Shown: positions 53,015-64,000 of the stretch, in pieces | Layout of the letters: every line of letters starts with the position of its first letter | How positions within the stretch are numbered: the stretch's first letter is position 1 | NCBI RefSeq assembly: GCF_050003625.1 | Contig: NC_134398.1 | Coordinates: 80,632,003-80,696,002 of the forward strand | Length of the DNA stretch: 64,000 nt | Reading direction: 5' to 3' | Source: Haematobia irritans | Lineage: Eukaryota > Arthropoda > Insecta > Diptera > Muscidae | The notes under the pieces: model-generated | The model's input: only the letters and a program-made list of their open reading frames with translations | Told to the model about the DNA's origin: nothing | Databases searched by the model: none | Position numbers and translations under genes: made by a program

Positions 53015-53448
53015 AAAAATATCAGCACTTTTTTATTCTTGTCTTTGAACCAAGACATATTACTCTGGTCTATCTAGACACCAAGAAGAAAATTTTTAGT
53101 TACATTAATACACTTGAAGAAATCATAACTGATGTAAAACATTTTCTTCGAGAATTCGAGCAGTCCCTCGGTGACAATACTTTTGTACCGTAGAACTACG
53201 ACCACGCCATCCAGAAAGGCACTTTTAACTGTGGAGTCTCTGTGGGCCAATTTTTTGAAGCACTTCTATATGACACAGACTTGAGAAAAATAGATATTCC
53301 AAATACATACAGGAGCATAATAAAAACCACATTGCCTGAGTGTGCAGCTGATATGTCGAAAACAGGCCTCCATTGCCTATGTTGTAATGATTACCACTGT
53401 CACTCCTGCGGACGTTCCTCTTGCGTCGTATGTTTTCGATACTACTAA
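53015..53448 (+). pseudogene. Ulp1-like (C48) cysteine protease fragment
   Basis: One frame, with a single TAG near 53192, reads FEPRHITLVYLDTKKKIFSY, INTLEEI and FLREFEQSLGDNTF. Then come HAIQKGTFNCGVSVGQFFEA and LLYDTDLRKIDIPNTYRSII. This fits the Ulp1 fold: His before a hydrophobic strand, then Q..G..NCGV with the catalytic Gln and Cys. The Asp of the usual YDSL appears as Asn (YINTL). A Cys-rich tail (CLCCNDYHCHSCGRSSCVVC) follows and ends at 53448. Such proteases ride in several insect transposons; they are also host genes. With the stop codon, missing N-terminus and repeat-rich surroundings, a transposon relic is more likely. Confidence 0.6.
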
Positions 53449-53454
53449 AAAGAC

Positions 53455-53649
53455 GAGGAAAATTGCAAAATTTATATTCTTATACTATTTAAATAGTTAA
53501 CACTAATATATTTGGCTGGGGAGACACCATCGTTATTATTCTAGTACAAATATAAATAAGATTATGTTTTGAATTTGTATCATAGACTATTGATAATTAA
53601 GTTTGTAATATTGTTATCGGCCTTGAAGGCTTTATATATTACTGTCAAT
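53455..53649 (+). repeat. LINE-like 3' end
   Basis: CGGCCTTGAAGGCTTTATAT followed by TACTGTCAATAAA resembles LINE 3' ends elsewhere in the window (47160, reverse). It leads straight into the (GAAA)n tract. Confidence 0.5.
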
Positions 53650-53813
<164 letters not shown>

Positions 53814-54424
53814 ACAAATGTAAATATCTTGGCAGAATGAATATGAATTAATGTTTAGTCAATGCATTAAAACTATACAATTAAACTCTAAAAATGCATT
53901 ATGCATTAAAACTATACAGATAAAAATTATATAATCCCAAATTGTACTGTAAAATTACCTTAAACTCAAAAATTAATGTATACTTTCTTTAATTTTGATC
54001 ATACATTGTAATGAATTATATGATATGAAAAGTACTGAGTAATTAAATATAATAATAAAACTAAACAAGTGAGTAAAGTAGAAAGTCGGGCGGGCCGACT
54101 ATATCATACCCTAAAATACCCTTACTTGAGTCCATTATTTAAAAAAAGAGGAATCGCTTAATTAGTGTGGGTAATAAATCCAAATTTATGAAACTTGACA
54201 AATATATTCTTACGAATTAGATATTTCCAGATTTAAGTTTATTTAAATTAGTTTCCGTTAATTTAAAATTGTAAGGAATCACTTGTCAAAATCATCTCTT
54301 TATTTTCTAGTACTTTCCTAAACATTTTTTGTGTTCTTAGTTTCACAATCGTTCATTGTAAAGTAACCCCTTTTGTTTTGTTATCTTCATTGCTTATTGT
54401 TATTGTTGTAGTAATATGAGCATA
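53814..54424. other. AT-rich DNA with a K2 fragment at 54064-54125
   Basis: AACAAGTGAGTAAAGTAGAA and GTCGGGCGGGCCGACTATAT mark a K2-like start that then diverges. No gene is seen. Confidence 0.5.
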
Positions 54425-54553
54425 ACTATCTGTAGATAAATTACGAGATACTTGATGATTGTAGGCAAGACTATGAGCGACAGACGCGACGAAGTGATTG
54501 TAGATTGCTCTATATAGTTGTAGGAAAGACTATGAGCGACAGACACCAAAGAC
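54425..54553 (+). repeat. Repeat of GACTATGAGCGACAGAC
   Basis: GACTATGAGCGACAGAC occurs at about 54470 and 54530, and a related ATGAGCGAAAGACGTGACC at 54846, after the family G insertion. TTGTAGG and GATTGTAG accompany each. Confidence 0.7.
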
Positions 54554-54554
54554 T

Positions 54555-54846
54555 ACACACAAAAAAATTTCGCGAAAATTTTTCCAATTAAAATTTTAAT
54601 TGAGTTTTAAAAAATATTCAATTAAAAATTTAATTGATTCAACAATTTTTTTAATTGAACCAAAAATCAATCACAAAAATAATAGTATCAATTAATTTTT
54701 TAATTGGATCAATTAACTTTTTAATTGACCTTCAATTAATTTTTTAATTGATACTATCATTTCTGTGATTGAAGACATTTCAATTAAAAATTAATTGGAT
54801 CAATTAATTTCGTGATTGAATCAGAAAAAATTTTTTTTTGTGTGTA
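54555..54846. mobile_element. Family G copy 3 (about 290 bp)
   Basis: It starts CACACAAAAAAATTTCGCG and ends TTTTTTTTTGTGTG, with TA on both sides. The interior alternates CAATTAAAAATTAATTG palindromes and TTTCGTGATTGAA. Confidence 0.85.
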
Positions 54847-54849
54847 TGA

Positions 54850-56029
54850 GCGAAAGACGTGACCAAGTACCTTTGTATGGCTATATCTCAAGACCCGGAC
54901 ATTTACGGGACTCAAATTTTACCGTCTTAAGACCCGTAATATGTCCGTTTAAATCTTGATAAAGTCCAGACGACAAAGAAAGTTCATACCAATGGGGTTA
55001 AATTGTCTAATTTAAGCTATTTTAATAAAGTAACCGCGAAAAGGTAACATAGTACCGGACTTTAGTAACTGTACAAGAAGCTCAAGTTTTAGCAAAGTTA
55101 TTAAGCTTTGATTTCGAGTATGAAAAGTTACTCCTTCTCTCCCCTATCAAAAAAAAAAAATAACAACTCGTGGCAAAGTCGTTTTGTTCCACTAGTGAAT
55201 TTGAATTTGTTCCAAATTTTGACAATCTGAAATTGTAAGCGTTTCGCGCTAAAGCATATTTTACCAAACCCCACTGTGCAGTTTAAAACAGATCAGCAAA
55301 CATCAGCATTATTCAACACAGTGGCAACACTTTATAACACTTCTAAATATTCACACACAAGAAATAGCGGCACATAACAAAAGTGAATCCATAGCTGCAA
55401 AGCTGAAAGTTCTAGTTTGTTAAAGACTACGGACGAGAACAGCTACTCCCTCCACCCACAGTTAAGTTGTTTGGGTATGTATATGCATGTATTCTTTATT
55501 TATGTAGGATTTAAGTAAAGGTTGACGTACCGTGGAGTTTTATTTATATGCAATTATTTCCTAAACTTTTCACTTAAAAAATGGCAAAAATATGTTTAAT
55601 AAGCACTTTCGTCAGTTGTTGTTTTTGTTATTACTTGCATACGATTTCAGATTCTATTTCACTGCCACTTTCGTCGCTAGTAAACAGAGCCCACTTCAAG
55701 AATTAACGGCGTGAAACTTGCATTTGACATCGGCCACGAAATGTTATTTGAATACAATCGTCGACGCTTTTGTGCAATCACAATAATAACGGTCGGTAAA
55801 TGTTTACAGGGTGGTCGGTAATAAATTTCACAGGTGATAATCGAATAATTTACTTTTCTTTTTTTGTTTAAGGGTGGGTACATATTAAAACAGAATAAAA
55901 TTATATCTTCTTGTTGCAAATTTTATTTATTATATATGATGGGGAATGATCCAATACAAAAATTGAAAATGTTTATTTTTGGGGAAATTAATTATTAAAG
56001 AAAAGTAATCGTGAAAAATGGCCAATTTA
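54850..56029. other. Possible unique host DNA, no gene recognised
   Basis: Bases 55270-55880 show few repeats and are the most unique-looking stretch of the right third. A family A-like end (AACATAGTACCGGACTTT) is at about 55040. No exon with good splice signals could be supported. Confidence 0.4.
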
Positions 56030-56505
56030 GCGCGATACTTTAAGCCTAGTACTAAGATCACGTTTTCGCACAAAAACCTGTTATACTCCATATAAAAACG
56101 TTAGCGCGGAATAAATGCAAAATCTTTGTTTTGAGGATTTTCAAACACATATTTATACAACCCGGGATTTTTCGCACGAAAAAATAGGCAGGTATATTTT
56201 TTCGCATAAATAAGTTAATATCCCTGGGTTTGAAACCCTATTTGCGGAGATAAATGAAGATATTCGTCTTTCGCAGAAACGAACTTAGTACTAAGCATTA
56301 GTCGTTAAAATCGTCACGATTACTTTTCTTTAAAAGTCCATTTTAAAGAATATAAGCTTCATAAAAAGTTGCTTTGGGCTATCCCCCCATCAACTTATAA
56401 TAAAATTTGCATCAAAGAGGTACAATTTTATACTTTTTAAATGATTTATTTTTGATTTTAGCGGCTAAACTCGAATTTAGTACTCACCTTTAAGAAAAGC
56501 ATATT
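56030..56505. mobile_element. Family A-like nest
   Basis: It contains TTTAAGCCTAGTACTAAGAT, ACGAACTTAGTACTAAGCAT and, at the right, AGCGGCTAAACTCGAATTTAG with ACTCACCTTTAAG. The last is the reverse of the ends at 16196 and 21935. At least two related elements are stacked. Confidence 0.6.
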
Positions 56506-56559
56506 GAATTGAAGCTTTGAATAATTTTTATTTTGCTCTGGGAAACTAAGATATTCAGA

Positions 56560-56815
56560 TTCAAACTAAAATATTCAAAATCATTTTATAAGATATTGAA
56601 AACTTTTGGGTCATTTAGAAAGTTTTAACTAAAATAGTTTTCTAATTGCAACATGTTACAAATAAGTTAATATTTTTTCTAAATTGAAGAAATTTGCATA
56701 CAAATAATAAATGTGTGTCTGTTGTGTAAGAGAATTTCATATGTTGAAGAAAAAAATTGGATTTAGAAAATGTTAAAATGTCTTTAGCGCTATACGAAGT
56801 TCAAGACAGGTACAA
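56560..56815 (-). repeat. Arm of a family F/V element
   Basis: TTGCAACATGTTACAAATAAG and CTTTAGCGCTATACGAAGTTC are the reverse of 62480-62640. It ends where K3 begins. Confidence 0.6.
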
Positions 56816-56816
56816 T

Positions 56817-59366
56817 TAATTATACCCACCAGCATAGAATGGTGATGGGGGTATAATAAGTTTGTCATTTCGTTTGTAACACATCGAAATATCGATTTCC
56901 AACTATATCAAGTATATATATTCTCGATCGGGGAGAAATTCTAAGACGATGTAGACATGTCCGTCTGTCTGTCTGTTGTAATCACGCTACAGTCTTCAAT
57001 AATGAGGCAATCGTTCTGAAATTTTTGCACAAACTCGTCTTTTGTCTGCAGGCAGGTCAAGTTCGAAGATGGGCTATATCGGTCCAGGTTTTGATATAGT
57101 CCCCATATAACCGACCTCTCGATTTGGGGTCTTGGACTTATAAAAACCGTTTCTATCCAATTTGCCTGAAATTGGAAATCTAGAGGTATTTTGGGATCAC
57201 AAAGAGGTGTGCCGAAAATGGTGAGTATCGGTCCATGTTTTGATATAGCCCTCATATAGACCGATCTCCAGATTTTGATTCTTGAGCTTATAGAAATCGT
57301 AGTTTTTATCCTATTTGCCTGAAATTGGAAGTCTAGGGGTATTTTAGGACCATAAAGAGGTGTGGCGAAAATGGCGTGTATTGGTTCATGTTTTGGTATA
57401 TCCCCCATATAGACCGATCTCCCGATTTCACTCATTGGGTTTCTAGAAACCGTAGTTTTTATCCGATTTGCCTGAAATTGTGTATCGGATTTAGTTTTTA
57501 TCGGTCCATTTGGTAAGGCCTCCATATATATCGAGTTCACTTCTGGAGCGTATAGAAGGCACACTGATCATGAAAATTGCTTGAAACTGAATGTAAAATT
57601 TCCAGATTTTACTTCCCGTAATCATTTAAATAATGGGGATGAAAATCTACATATTTTAGATTTCAAATCAAGACGTTATTTCATCATTTTCTTGCACATC
57701 TACAAGAGATGTTAATGATTCCTTTAAAACACAAACAAAAATTAGAGTAGTACATTCACCCAGAAAAAAGTGCCTTCGGAACCAAAGGAAGAAATGTTCA
57801 TCAATTTAGTTTAGCCAATTTATTTCCATTAAGTTAAATTTTTGTTTAAAATACTAAAATTTACTTGCTTCAGTAAAAAAATCCTAAACTGAAAGCAGTG
57901 AGGAATAGTTCATTAACTAGAATAAGGCATGGAATTTTACTAATACTGTTTTTTCGCTGGGTATAAGGATTTACTACTGAACAAGAAAATTTTATTCACT
58001 GATAACAAAGCATTCGTAAAAATGAACAAAATATGAAAATCCTCAAATTTAGTAAAATTCTTGTAAAATTATAATTCTGACTTCCTTTATTACAGAAAGC
58101 TTATCATACATACGAATAACACTTGGCATAACACTTTTAGTTCATTCGTACTAAGAAGTATTCAATCCTTTTAAAACTTAAGGAGACACACTTGTTAGAA
58201 TATAGGAAATTTTCCTATATTTCTTTTATCTACCTGCAATCGATACCTGTCATCGAAGTAATCGATATGTTTGCGCGTGGGTTGTTTTTTTAGTTGGAAT
58301 CGCGTTGTTATGGTATACGGAGGGATTGTTAAAAAATAATATAATAAATAACAAATAAAATATAAAAAAATATTTGTTATTTAAATTAGTGAGAAAAAAA
58401 TTATGTTCGTGATGGTGTATAAAGAAAGAAAACAGAATAACAACCCCTTCATTCGTCTTCATTTTGGAATCTTCAATTAACAGTTAACATTCAGTGACCC
58501 TAACCTTTTGGAAAAAAATTGGTTTATGATTTTTTATATTTGTAGATATTGAAATTTTAAAAGAAGGACAAAATCGTTACGCAGCAACTTATTAAAAGTG
58601 AAAGGTACAAGAAGAAGAAAAAATGTGGTTTACTGTTGATGATATTTAATGGAAATTGGAAATAGTGGAATAATAAAATAATATTTCAAGGCCAGTCGTT
58701 GCTGTTGATTCTTAATAAATATATTTAATATACTAACAAAACGTGTATTTTATTGAAGAACAATTGCCTATACAAATAAATAAAATTGTATTTAAAAACG
58801 AAGGTAAGCAGTCCTAAGTTTGAAGTAAAAAGATTTACCACAAATATTTAAGATTTGTCCCAATGAATGAAAAAAGTTCAATAGAATCATTCCATACAGA
58901 ATTCAATTCAGTTAATTTTCTTCTGTAGTATAAGGGTACATAAATATAGGAAAATATTAACTAATATATGGAATGCATTCTACCTAATTTCAACGACAAT
59001 CACATCGTTCAAAAAAATAAAAATGTCTTTGGCGCTATACGAAGTTCAACTTTCTTCACAATTAGTTCATTTTAACTTAAGGAAAGGGTCACTTTTTTCT
59101 TGTAATTCGTTAATTTGGTCTTTTAAAGGCTATGAATTGCTTAAATACATGGAAATAAATGGTTCTTATAAATCCAGAATCTGATATAGTCTTCATAGGT
59201 AAAATCTTTAGATATATCTGCGGAAAGTGTACTAGTTGAACTGCTCTATTTGGGAGAATATCTGTCATCAAACCCCCCTGAAATTCCAAAGGAAACTATA
59301 ATATTTGGTTCATGGTGGTGGTATTTAAGATTCGGCCCGACCGAACTTACTGCTGTATACACTTGT
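56817..59366 (-). mobile_element. DINE-like element, family K3, split by family F
   Basis: The left end is TATACCCACCAGCATAGAA, with GTCCGTCTGTCTGTCTGTTG near 56968. The right end is GGCCCGACCGAACTTACTGC and TATACACTTG at about 59365. Units start at the CCGA marker at 57111, 57261 and 57414 (150 and 153 bp apart), each with GATATAGCCCTCATATAGA-like text. Family F occupies 57757-59101. There is no gene; the 207-codon minus frame is a reading of the units. Confidence 0.8.
57757..59101 (+). mobile_element. Family F mosaic element inside K3
   Basis: It begins CACCCAGAAAAAAGTGCCTT and ends AAGGGTCACTTTTTTCT, so its two ends belong to the two end variants of family F. The left half matches 30531-31740 and the right half (58350-59100) matches 10233-10945 in reverse. 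Confidence 0.75.
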
Positions 59367-59600
59367 TTTTATTTATTTCAACTTTATTAGTAACATAGGC
59401 TCACAGAGGCCCTATTCGTTACAAAGTGTATTATTCAAATATTTCTTAAAAACTAATAATAAAATAATTAAAAATCAAATAAATATGATATCTATAACGT
59501 ATCTTTATTTCCTACTGACAAATCAATTTAACGTTAAAAAATATAATGAATTATATTATATCCTTTCAGAGACGTATGAACTCAATTAAATTATTTTATT
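59367..59600 (-). repeat. LINE 3' end, reverse, with AAAT tail
   Basis: On the minus strand ATAGGGCCTCTGTGAGCCTA and TAATAAAGTTGAAATAAAT precede a short AAATA-type tail that abuts the K3 end. No coding part is visible. Confidence 0.5.
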
Positions 59601-59607
59601 GTTTTTT

Positions 59608-61295
59608 TTATACCCTCCACCATAGGATGGGGGGTATATTAACTTTGTCATTCCGTTTGTAACACATCGAAATAATGCTCTAAGACCCCATAAAGTGTAT
59701 ATATTCTGGGTCGTGGTGAAATTCTGAGTCGATCTGAGCATGTCCGTCCGTCCGTCCGTCTGTTGAAATCACGCTAACTTCCGAACGAAACAAGCTATCG
59801 ACTTGAAACTTGGCACAAGTAGTTGTTATTAATGTAGGTCGGATGGTATTGCAAATGGGCCATATCGGTCCACTTTTACGTATAGCCCCCATATAAACGG
59901 ACCCCCAAATTTGGCTTGCGATGCCTCTAAGAGAAGCAAATTTCATCCGATCCGGCTGAAATTTGGTACATGGTGTTAGTATATGGTCTCTAACAACCAT
60001 GCAAAAATTGGTCGACATCGGTCAATAATTATATATAGCCCCCATATAAACCGATCCCCCGATTTGGCTTACGAGGCTTCTAAGAGAAGCAAATTTCATC
60101 CGATCCGGCTGAAATTTGGTACATGGTGTTAGTATATGGTCTCTCACAACCATGCAAAAATTGGTCCACATCGGTACATTATTATATATAGCCCCAATAT
60201 AAACCGATCCCCCGATTTGGCTTGCGAGGCCTCTAAGAGAAGCAAGTTTCATCCGATCCGGCTGAAATTTGGTACATTGTGTTAGTATATGGTCTCTAAC
60301 AACCATGCAAAAATTGGTCCACATCGGTCCATAAATATATATATGCCCCTTATAAACCGATCACCAGATTTGACCTCCGGAGCCTCTTGGAAGACCAAAA
60401 TTCATCTGATTCAGTTGAAATTTGGTACGTGGTGTTAATATATGGCCTCAAACTCCCATGCAAAAATTGGTCGAAATCGGTCCATAATTATATATAGCCC
60501 CCATATAAACCGATCCCCAGATTTGACCTCCAGAGCCCCTTGGAAGAGCAAATTTCATCCGATTCCGTTGAAATTTGGTACGTGATGTTAGTATATGGTA
60601 CCCAACAACCATGCAGGTATTGGTTCATATCAGTCCATAATTATATATAGCACCCATATAAACCGATCCCCAGATTTGACCTCCGGTGTCTTTTGGAGAA
60701 GCAAAATTCATCCGATCTGGTTGAAATTTTGTACGTGGTGGTAGTATATGATATATAACAACCATGCCAAAAGTGGTCCATATCAGTCCATAATCACATA
60801 TAGCCCCCATATAAACCGATCCCGAGATTTGGTTTTGGAGCCTCTTGGAGGAGCAAATTTCATCCGAGTCAGTTGAAATTTTGTACATTCTGCTAGTATA
60901 TGGCCGTTAACAACCATGCCTAACTAGGTCCATATCGGTCTATAGTTATATATAGCCCTCAGATAAATCGATCCCCAATCACACAAAAATTGGTCCATAT
61001 CAATAACTGTATATAGCCCCCATATAAGCGACCCCCATATTTCAATTCTGGCTCCCTACGTACCGTGCAAAAGTCCATATCGATTCGTAATTATTTGTAG
61101 ACTTACCTACACATACTTTTTTTGTCTAATGTATACCACGTATGGACTAACTCACAATGTAGAAAGCGATTTAAGATACCACAACCCAAGTAATTCGATT
61201 GTGGATGACAGTCTTTCGTAGAAGTTTCTACGCAATCCATGGTGGAGGGTACATAAGATTCGGCCTGGCCGAACTTACGGCCGTTTATACTTGTT
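59608..61295 (-). mobile_element. DINE-1-like element, family K1 reverse copy
   Basis: It starts TTTATACCCTCCACCATAGG and ends GGCCGTTTATACTTGTT. (CCGT)n lies near 59745. The marker CCGATCCCC recurs at 60051, 60204, 60357, 60510, 60663 and 60816, each 153 bp apart. It lacks the minisatellite block of the copy at 25368-27415, so that block varies within the family. Confidence 0.85.
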
Positions 61296-62014
61296 TTTTT
61301 GTAAAATTATGTACTATATTTGTATACAACTTTTTTATATTTAGTTCACTTCATTAAAGTAAGCAAAAATTCATATGAAAAACATTTGCTCACATTTGAC
61401 AAAATTTAACTAAAACCAACTATTTTTCATGAACTAAAATAAAGTTAAGTTGGCATTAGCGTCCCCCCTTTTTTGAGTGAACAAATTTTTCTGTATGCAT
61501 CTCTAGCGAAAATTTCGTTTGCGTGTTAATAATAAAGTTTGGCTATGCATTTTTTCTTATTGGTACAAAATGTAAACAATCGGAGTTTCAGCAGCATATT
61601 TGTCAAATTTATTTGGGCCAAGCCCTTTGTACTGCAAGACCACATTCCTCATATACATCCTCTACTTGCAGCGAAACTATCAACCACTTATAAAAATAAA
61701 ATTTAAAATGTTTTTAAAAAAGGTAAAAAGCAAGACTTAAGAATTCCAATCTGAACAATTAGAGTAAAATAAAAAAAATCAGTTAATATGTACTTTTTAA
61801 AGGTGCTTAGTTTATAGGTTTTTGTGATGCAACTAATTCGCTAATTTCATGATTTTTTGAAACAGAAAAAATATGATTTGTAATAAATTTTCTTTAGTTT
61901 GACAAAAAGTATTAACTTATTTGTAGCATGTCGCAGTTAGAAAACGATTTTAGTTAAAATTTTCTAAATTAAACCTACGTTTCCTCTTATGGCGAGTTCA
62001 CTCTTTTTGGGTGT
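61296..62014. mobile_element. Fragments of F/V and T families
   Basis: 61296-61485 is a reverse arm ending AGCGTCCCCCCTTTTTTGAG. 61560-61695 is family T in reverse (TTTGGGCCAAGCCCTTTGTA). 61880-62014 is an arm ending CGAGTTCACTCTTTTTGGGTG. No gene is seen. Confidence 0.6.
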
Positions 62015-62183
62015 ATGGTACAATAATAATACCAAACGGTACAGGTGGTACACAAAGCATGAAGGTACCATATGGTATTATGAAAGTACAAATATGGTAA
62101 TGAAAATAATACCTCAGCGGTACTAATACTTATATCATAAAGGTATTGATGTATTAACTATGCGGTATTACTTTAAATACGAA
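62015..62183. repeat. GGTATTA/GGTACC-type short repeats
   Basis: GGTACAATAATAATACC, GGTACCATATGGTATTAT, GGTAATGAAAATAATACC and GGTATTACTTT recur on both strands over 170 bp. Similar text resumes at 62686, after the next element, so that element inserted into this repeat. Confidence 0.55.
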
Positions 62184-62681
62184 CACCCAGAAAAAGGGGC
62201 TCTAATGCCAACTAAACTTTATTTTAGTTCATGAAGATTAGTTGATTTTAGATAAATTTTGCACAATATGAGTAAATGTTCCTTATTTAAATAATTTTTT
62301 GCTAACTTTAATGACGTGAACTAAAAAATAAGAAAAAAAGTTGTATACAAATATAGTGCACAATTTTACTAAAAAATAAAATAGTTCATATTTTCCAAAA
62401 ATGGCAGAAGTTTGCTTAAATTGAGTTCATATGTCTCTCAAATGAGTAAATTTTACTAAAATTGTACCTGTCATGAACTTCGTATAGCGCTAAAGACATT
62501 TTAACAATTTTTAAATCCAATTTTTTCTTTCAACATATGAAATTTTCTTAAACAAGAGAAAAAAATTAATTATTTTTAATAAATTTTCTTCAATTTGACA
62601 AAAATTATTAACTTATTTGTAACATGTTTTCTAAAATAAACCTACATTTTCTTCCACGGTGGGTTCACTTTTTTTTGGGTG
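62184..62681 (+). mobile_element. Family V element (498 bp), F-related
   Basis: The ends CACCCAGAAAAAGGGGCTCT and ..GGGTTCACTTTTTTTTGGGTG are inverted for about the first 12 bp. It shares CGTATAGCGCTAAAGACATTTT with the F elements. It is non-coding. Confidence 0.7.
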
Positions 62682-63330
62682 AAAATGGTATTAATTGTGA
62701 TAATACATATTTAGTTTAATAAAACACACGTAACAAAGACATTTTTGCTAGAAATTATTACAATATTTATTCGAGCTTATTGGACAGGAATATTAAGGGA
62801 AATGACATCATTAAGTTACTGAAAAGAAAATGCCAGATACCCATCTCGCAAGCCTGACTATACATTTTTGCTTTAATGCATTTTATATATTAAATACATA
62901 CATACATAATTTTTCATACAAAGTTCTTATTCTCTAAGTTCTATTTCCCAGCGCAGGCACTGCATGCTTCAAGTTGACAAAAAAAATTCCTCCGAATCGA
63001 AATTTTAGACAAACAAATATTGGAGTTAAAAAAGCAGTGCTTGATATAAAGGAAATGGACTGTGGTTAAAGAATTATTTACCGAAGCCGAAGCTTTTTGA
63101 GTAAGTTATTTCACATCGAATTGTCCCTGTCATGGCTGAATAAGGAGGTTGAATCACGATAACAAAAACAACAAATTTCAATATGTTCTTTACAATTTTA
63201 AGAAGACAAAATCAGCTGATAAAGGAATCGTATGGCATTGGTAAAAGTGGCAATTACTTATTCTTTCAATTGTCCTGAAAAAATAATTAAAATCCAGAGA
63301 AAAATAAAGGTTCAAATTTAATTGTGTCAC
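62682..63330. other. Unassigned AT-rich DNA
   Basis: No gene is recognised and no clear repeat beyond the first 40 bases. Confidence 0.35.
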
Positions 63331-63332
63331 CT

Positions 63333-63467
63333 ATGAGTGATTGTGAAGTGGATAATTCATCCGAGGAACGCCGATATGAGACAAATAAGACTATAATACC
63401 CACCAAAGTTAAGAATGGAAGTCAGTCAAATGGATCTTCGCCATTTATTAACAAAAACAGTTTATGA
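63333..63467 (+). CDS. Candidate 44-codon ORF or first-exon piece
   Basis: ATG at 63333 opens MSDCEVDNSSEERRYETNKT, IIPTKVKNGSQSNGSSPFIN, KNSL and TGA. It has an acidic start and a Ser/Asn-rich body, and composition is less AT-rich than around it. A different frame from about 63483 reads DVRGILGLEYVIKILKSSLN, which suggests a frameshifted or spliced longer coding region. No family is recognised. Confidence 0.3.
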   Translation: MSDCEVDNSSEERRYETNKTIIPTKVKNGSQSNGSSPFINKNSL

Positions 63468-63586
63468 TGCAGTTTAAAAACTGATGTGCGTGGTATTTTG
63501 GGTCTGGAATATGTCATCAAGATACTCAAGTCATCTTTGAACAATTCTCCAGCTATGAATGCGCGAGTTTGTTTGAGATGCATTTG

Positions 63587-63793
63587 CTATGCAGTGTCAT
63601 TTGGAGAGCTGCAATCACCATAAACATATGATTTTGACATCTTAAAATTTTGTCGAAATAAAAAAATTGTAATCATATGGGCCCATGATTTAACCTTCTT
63701 GTTCAGCCATGGTCCCAATGTTGAATTTGTCTCAGTCAAAACAACCAGTACAAATAAAACGTAAAAAACTACAAAAAAAAACGTTTTTATCAT
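63587..63793 (-). CDS. Candidate small secreted-type ORF
   Basis: The 68-codon frame starts MIKTFFFVVFYVLFVLVVLT, a signal-peptide-like hydrophobic run, followed by ETNSTLGPWLNKK and a polar tail. AT-rich DNA easily yields such Phe/Val runs, so this is weak. Confidence 0.15.
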   Translation of the reverse strand: MIKTFFFVVFYVLFVLVVLTETNSTLGPWLNKKVKSWAHMITIFLFRQNFKMSKSYVYGDCSSPNDTA

Positions 63794-63980
63794 TATAATA
63801 TCAAACTACAGAATTTTGAGGATTTTTCATATGCGACACATTTCAATTTGACGACAAACCTCATCCTCAAGATAATATTTGACAAAATAACTGTATGTAT
63901 GTATGTTGAATATTAGCATTTCTCCAGTCCTTATGTTTATTGGATGCGTTTGATTCTCAAACTTGAAACTTAGCAAATAC

Positions 63981-64000
63981 AACAAGTAAGGAAAGTCTAA
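63981..64000 (+). mobile_element. Start of another K2 element at the window edge
   Basis: The last 20 bases, AACAAGTAAGGAAAGTCTAA, are identical to the K2 starts at 38641 and about 38888. Confidence 0.7.

Noticed and set aside
58250..58462. Phe/His-rich minus-strand frame
   Set aside because: It lies wholly in the AT-rich arm of a family F element and matches no protein pattern.

Overview
The window reads as a repeat-choked, AT-rich intergenic region of a calyptrate fly genome. Two mariner copies look, from memory of the family, very close to Himar1 of the horn fly (Haematobia irritans), so Haematobia, Stomoxys or a near relative is the most likely source. This is inferred from element content, not from a diagnostic host gene. 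Introns are short with GT-AG signals, and there is no prokaryotic-style gene packing.

Host genes are few. The only convincing one is a CD63-type tetraspanin on the minus strand (19159-19931, three coding exons; the last exon is not visible). Weaker host candidates are an exon at 12373-12490 (-), a TATA box plus short first exon at 13400-13610 (+), and a terminal membrane-protein exon at 15483-15726 (+).

The rest is layered transposable elements. 1-7.8 kb: a complete PIF/Harbinger element (1431-4228) with both open genes, inserted in a longer non-autonomous element (103-4569) and surrounded by small elements with 3-bp TTA/TAA-type target duplications. 7.8-12.2 kb: a family ending CCCTGCCA.., nested in itself, plus a Himar1-like deletion derivative and a copia gag piece. 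13.7-18.2 kb: tRNA-derived SINEs and a decayed Himar1-like transposase. 21-25.4 kb: Tc1, hAT and DD36D mariner-like remnants. 25.4-27.4 kb: a DINE-1-like element with a 153-bp internal array. 28-31.7 kb: a hAT inside a pogo-like element, then a long-inverted-repeat element. 33-44 kb: two non-LTR retrotransposons; the second (LOA/I-like) carries two inverted copies of a 976-bp TA-flanked element and a DINE-like element. 44.6-50.6 kb: a minus-strand Ty1/copia element split by a piggyBac-like element, a 5'-truncated LINE and a further nest. 51.6-64 kb: more small elements, a Ulp1-like protease fragment, a (GAAA)n tract, and two more DINE-like elements.

The least expected structural observation is that three DINE-like families of different sequence (25.4-27.4/59.6-61.3 kb, 38.9-40.4 kb, 56.8-57.6 kb) all use internal units spaced 153 bp apart. 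The most complete mobile system is the Harbinger element with transposase and Myb-like partner.
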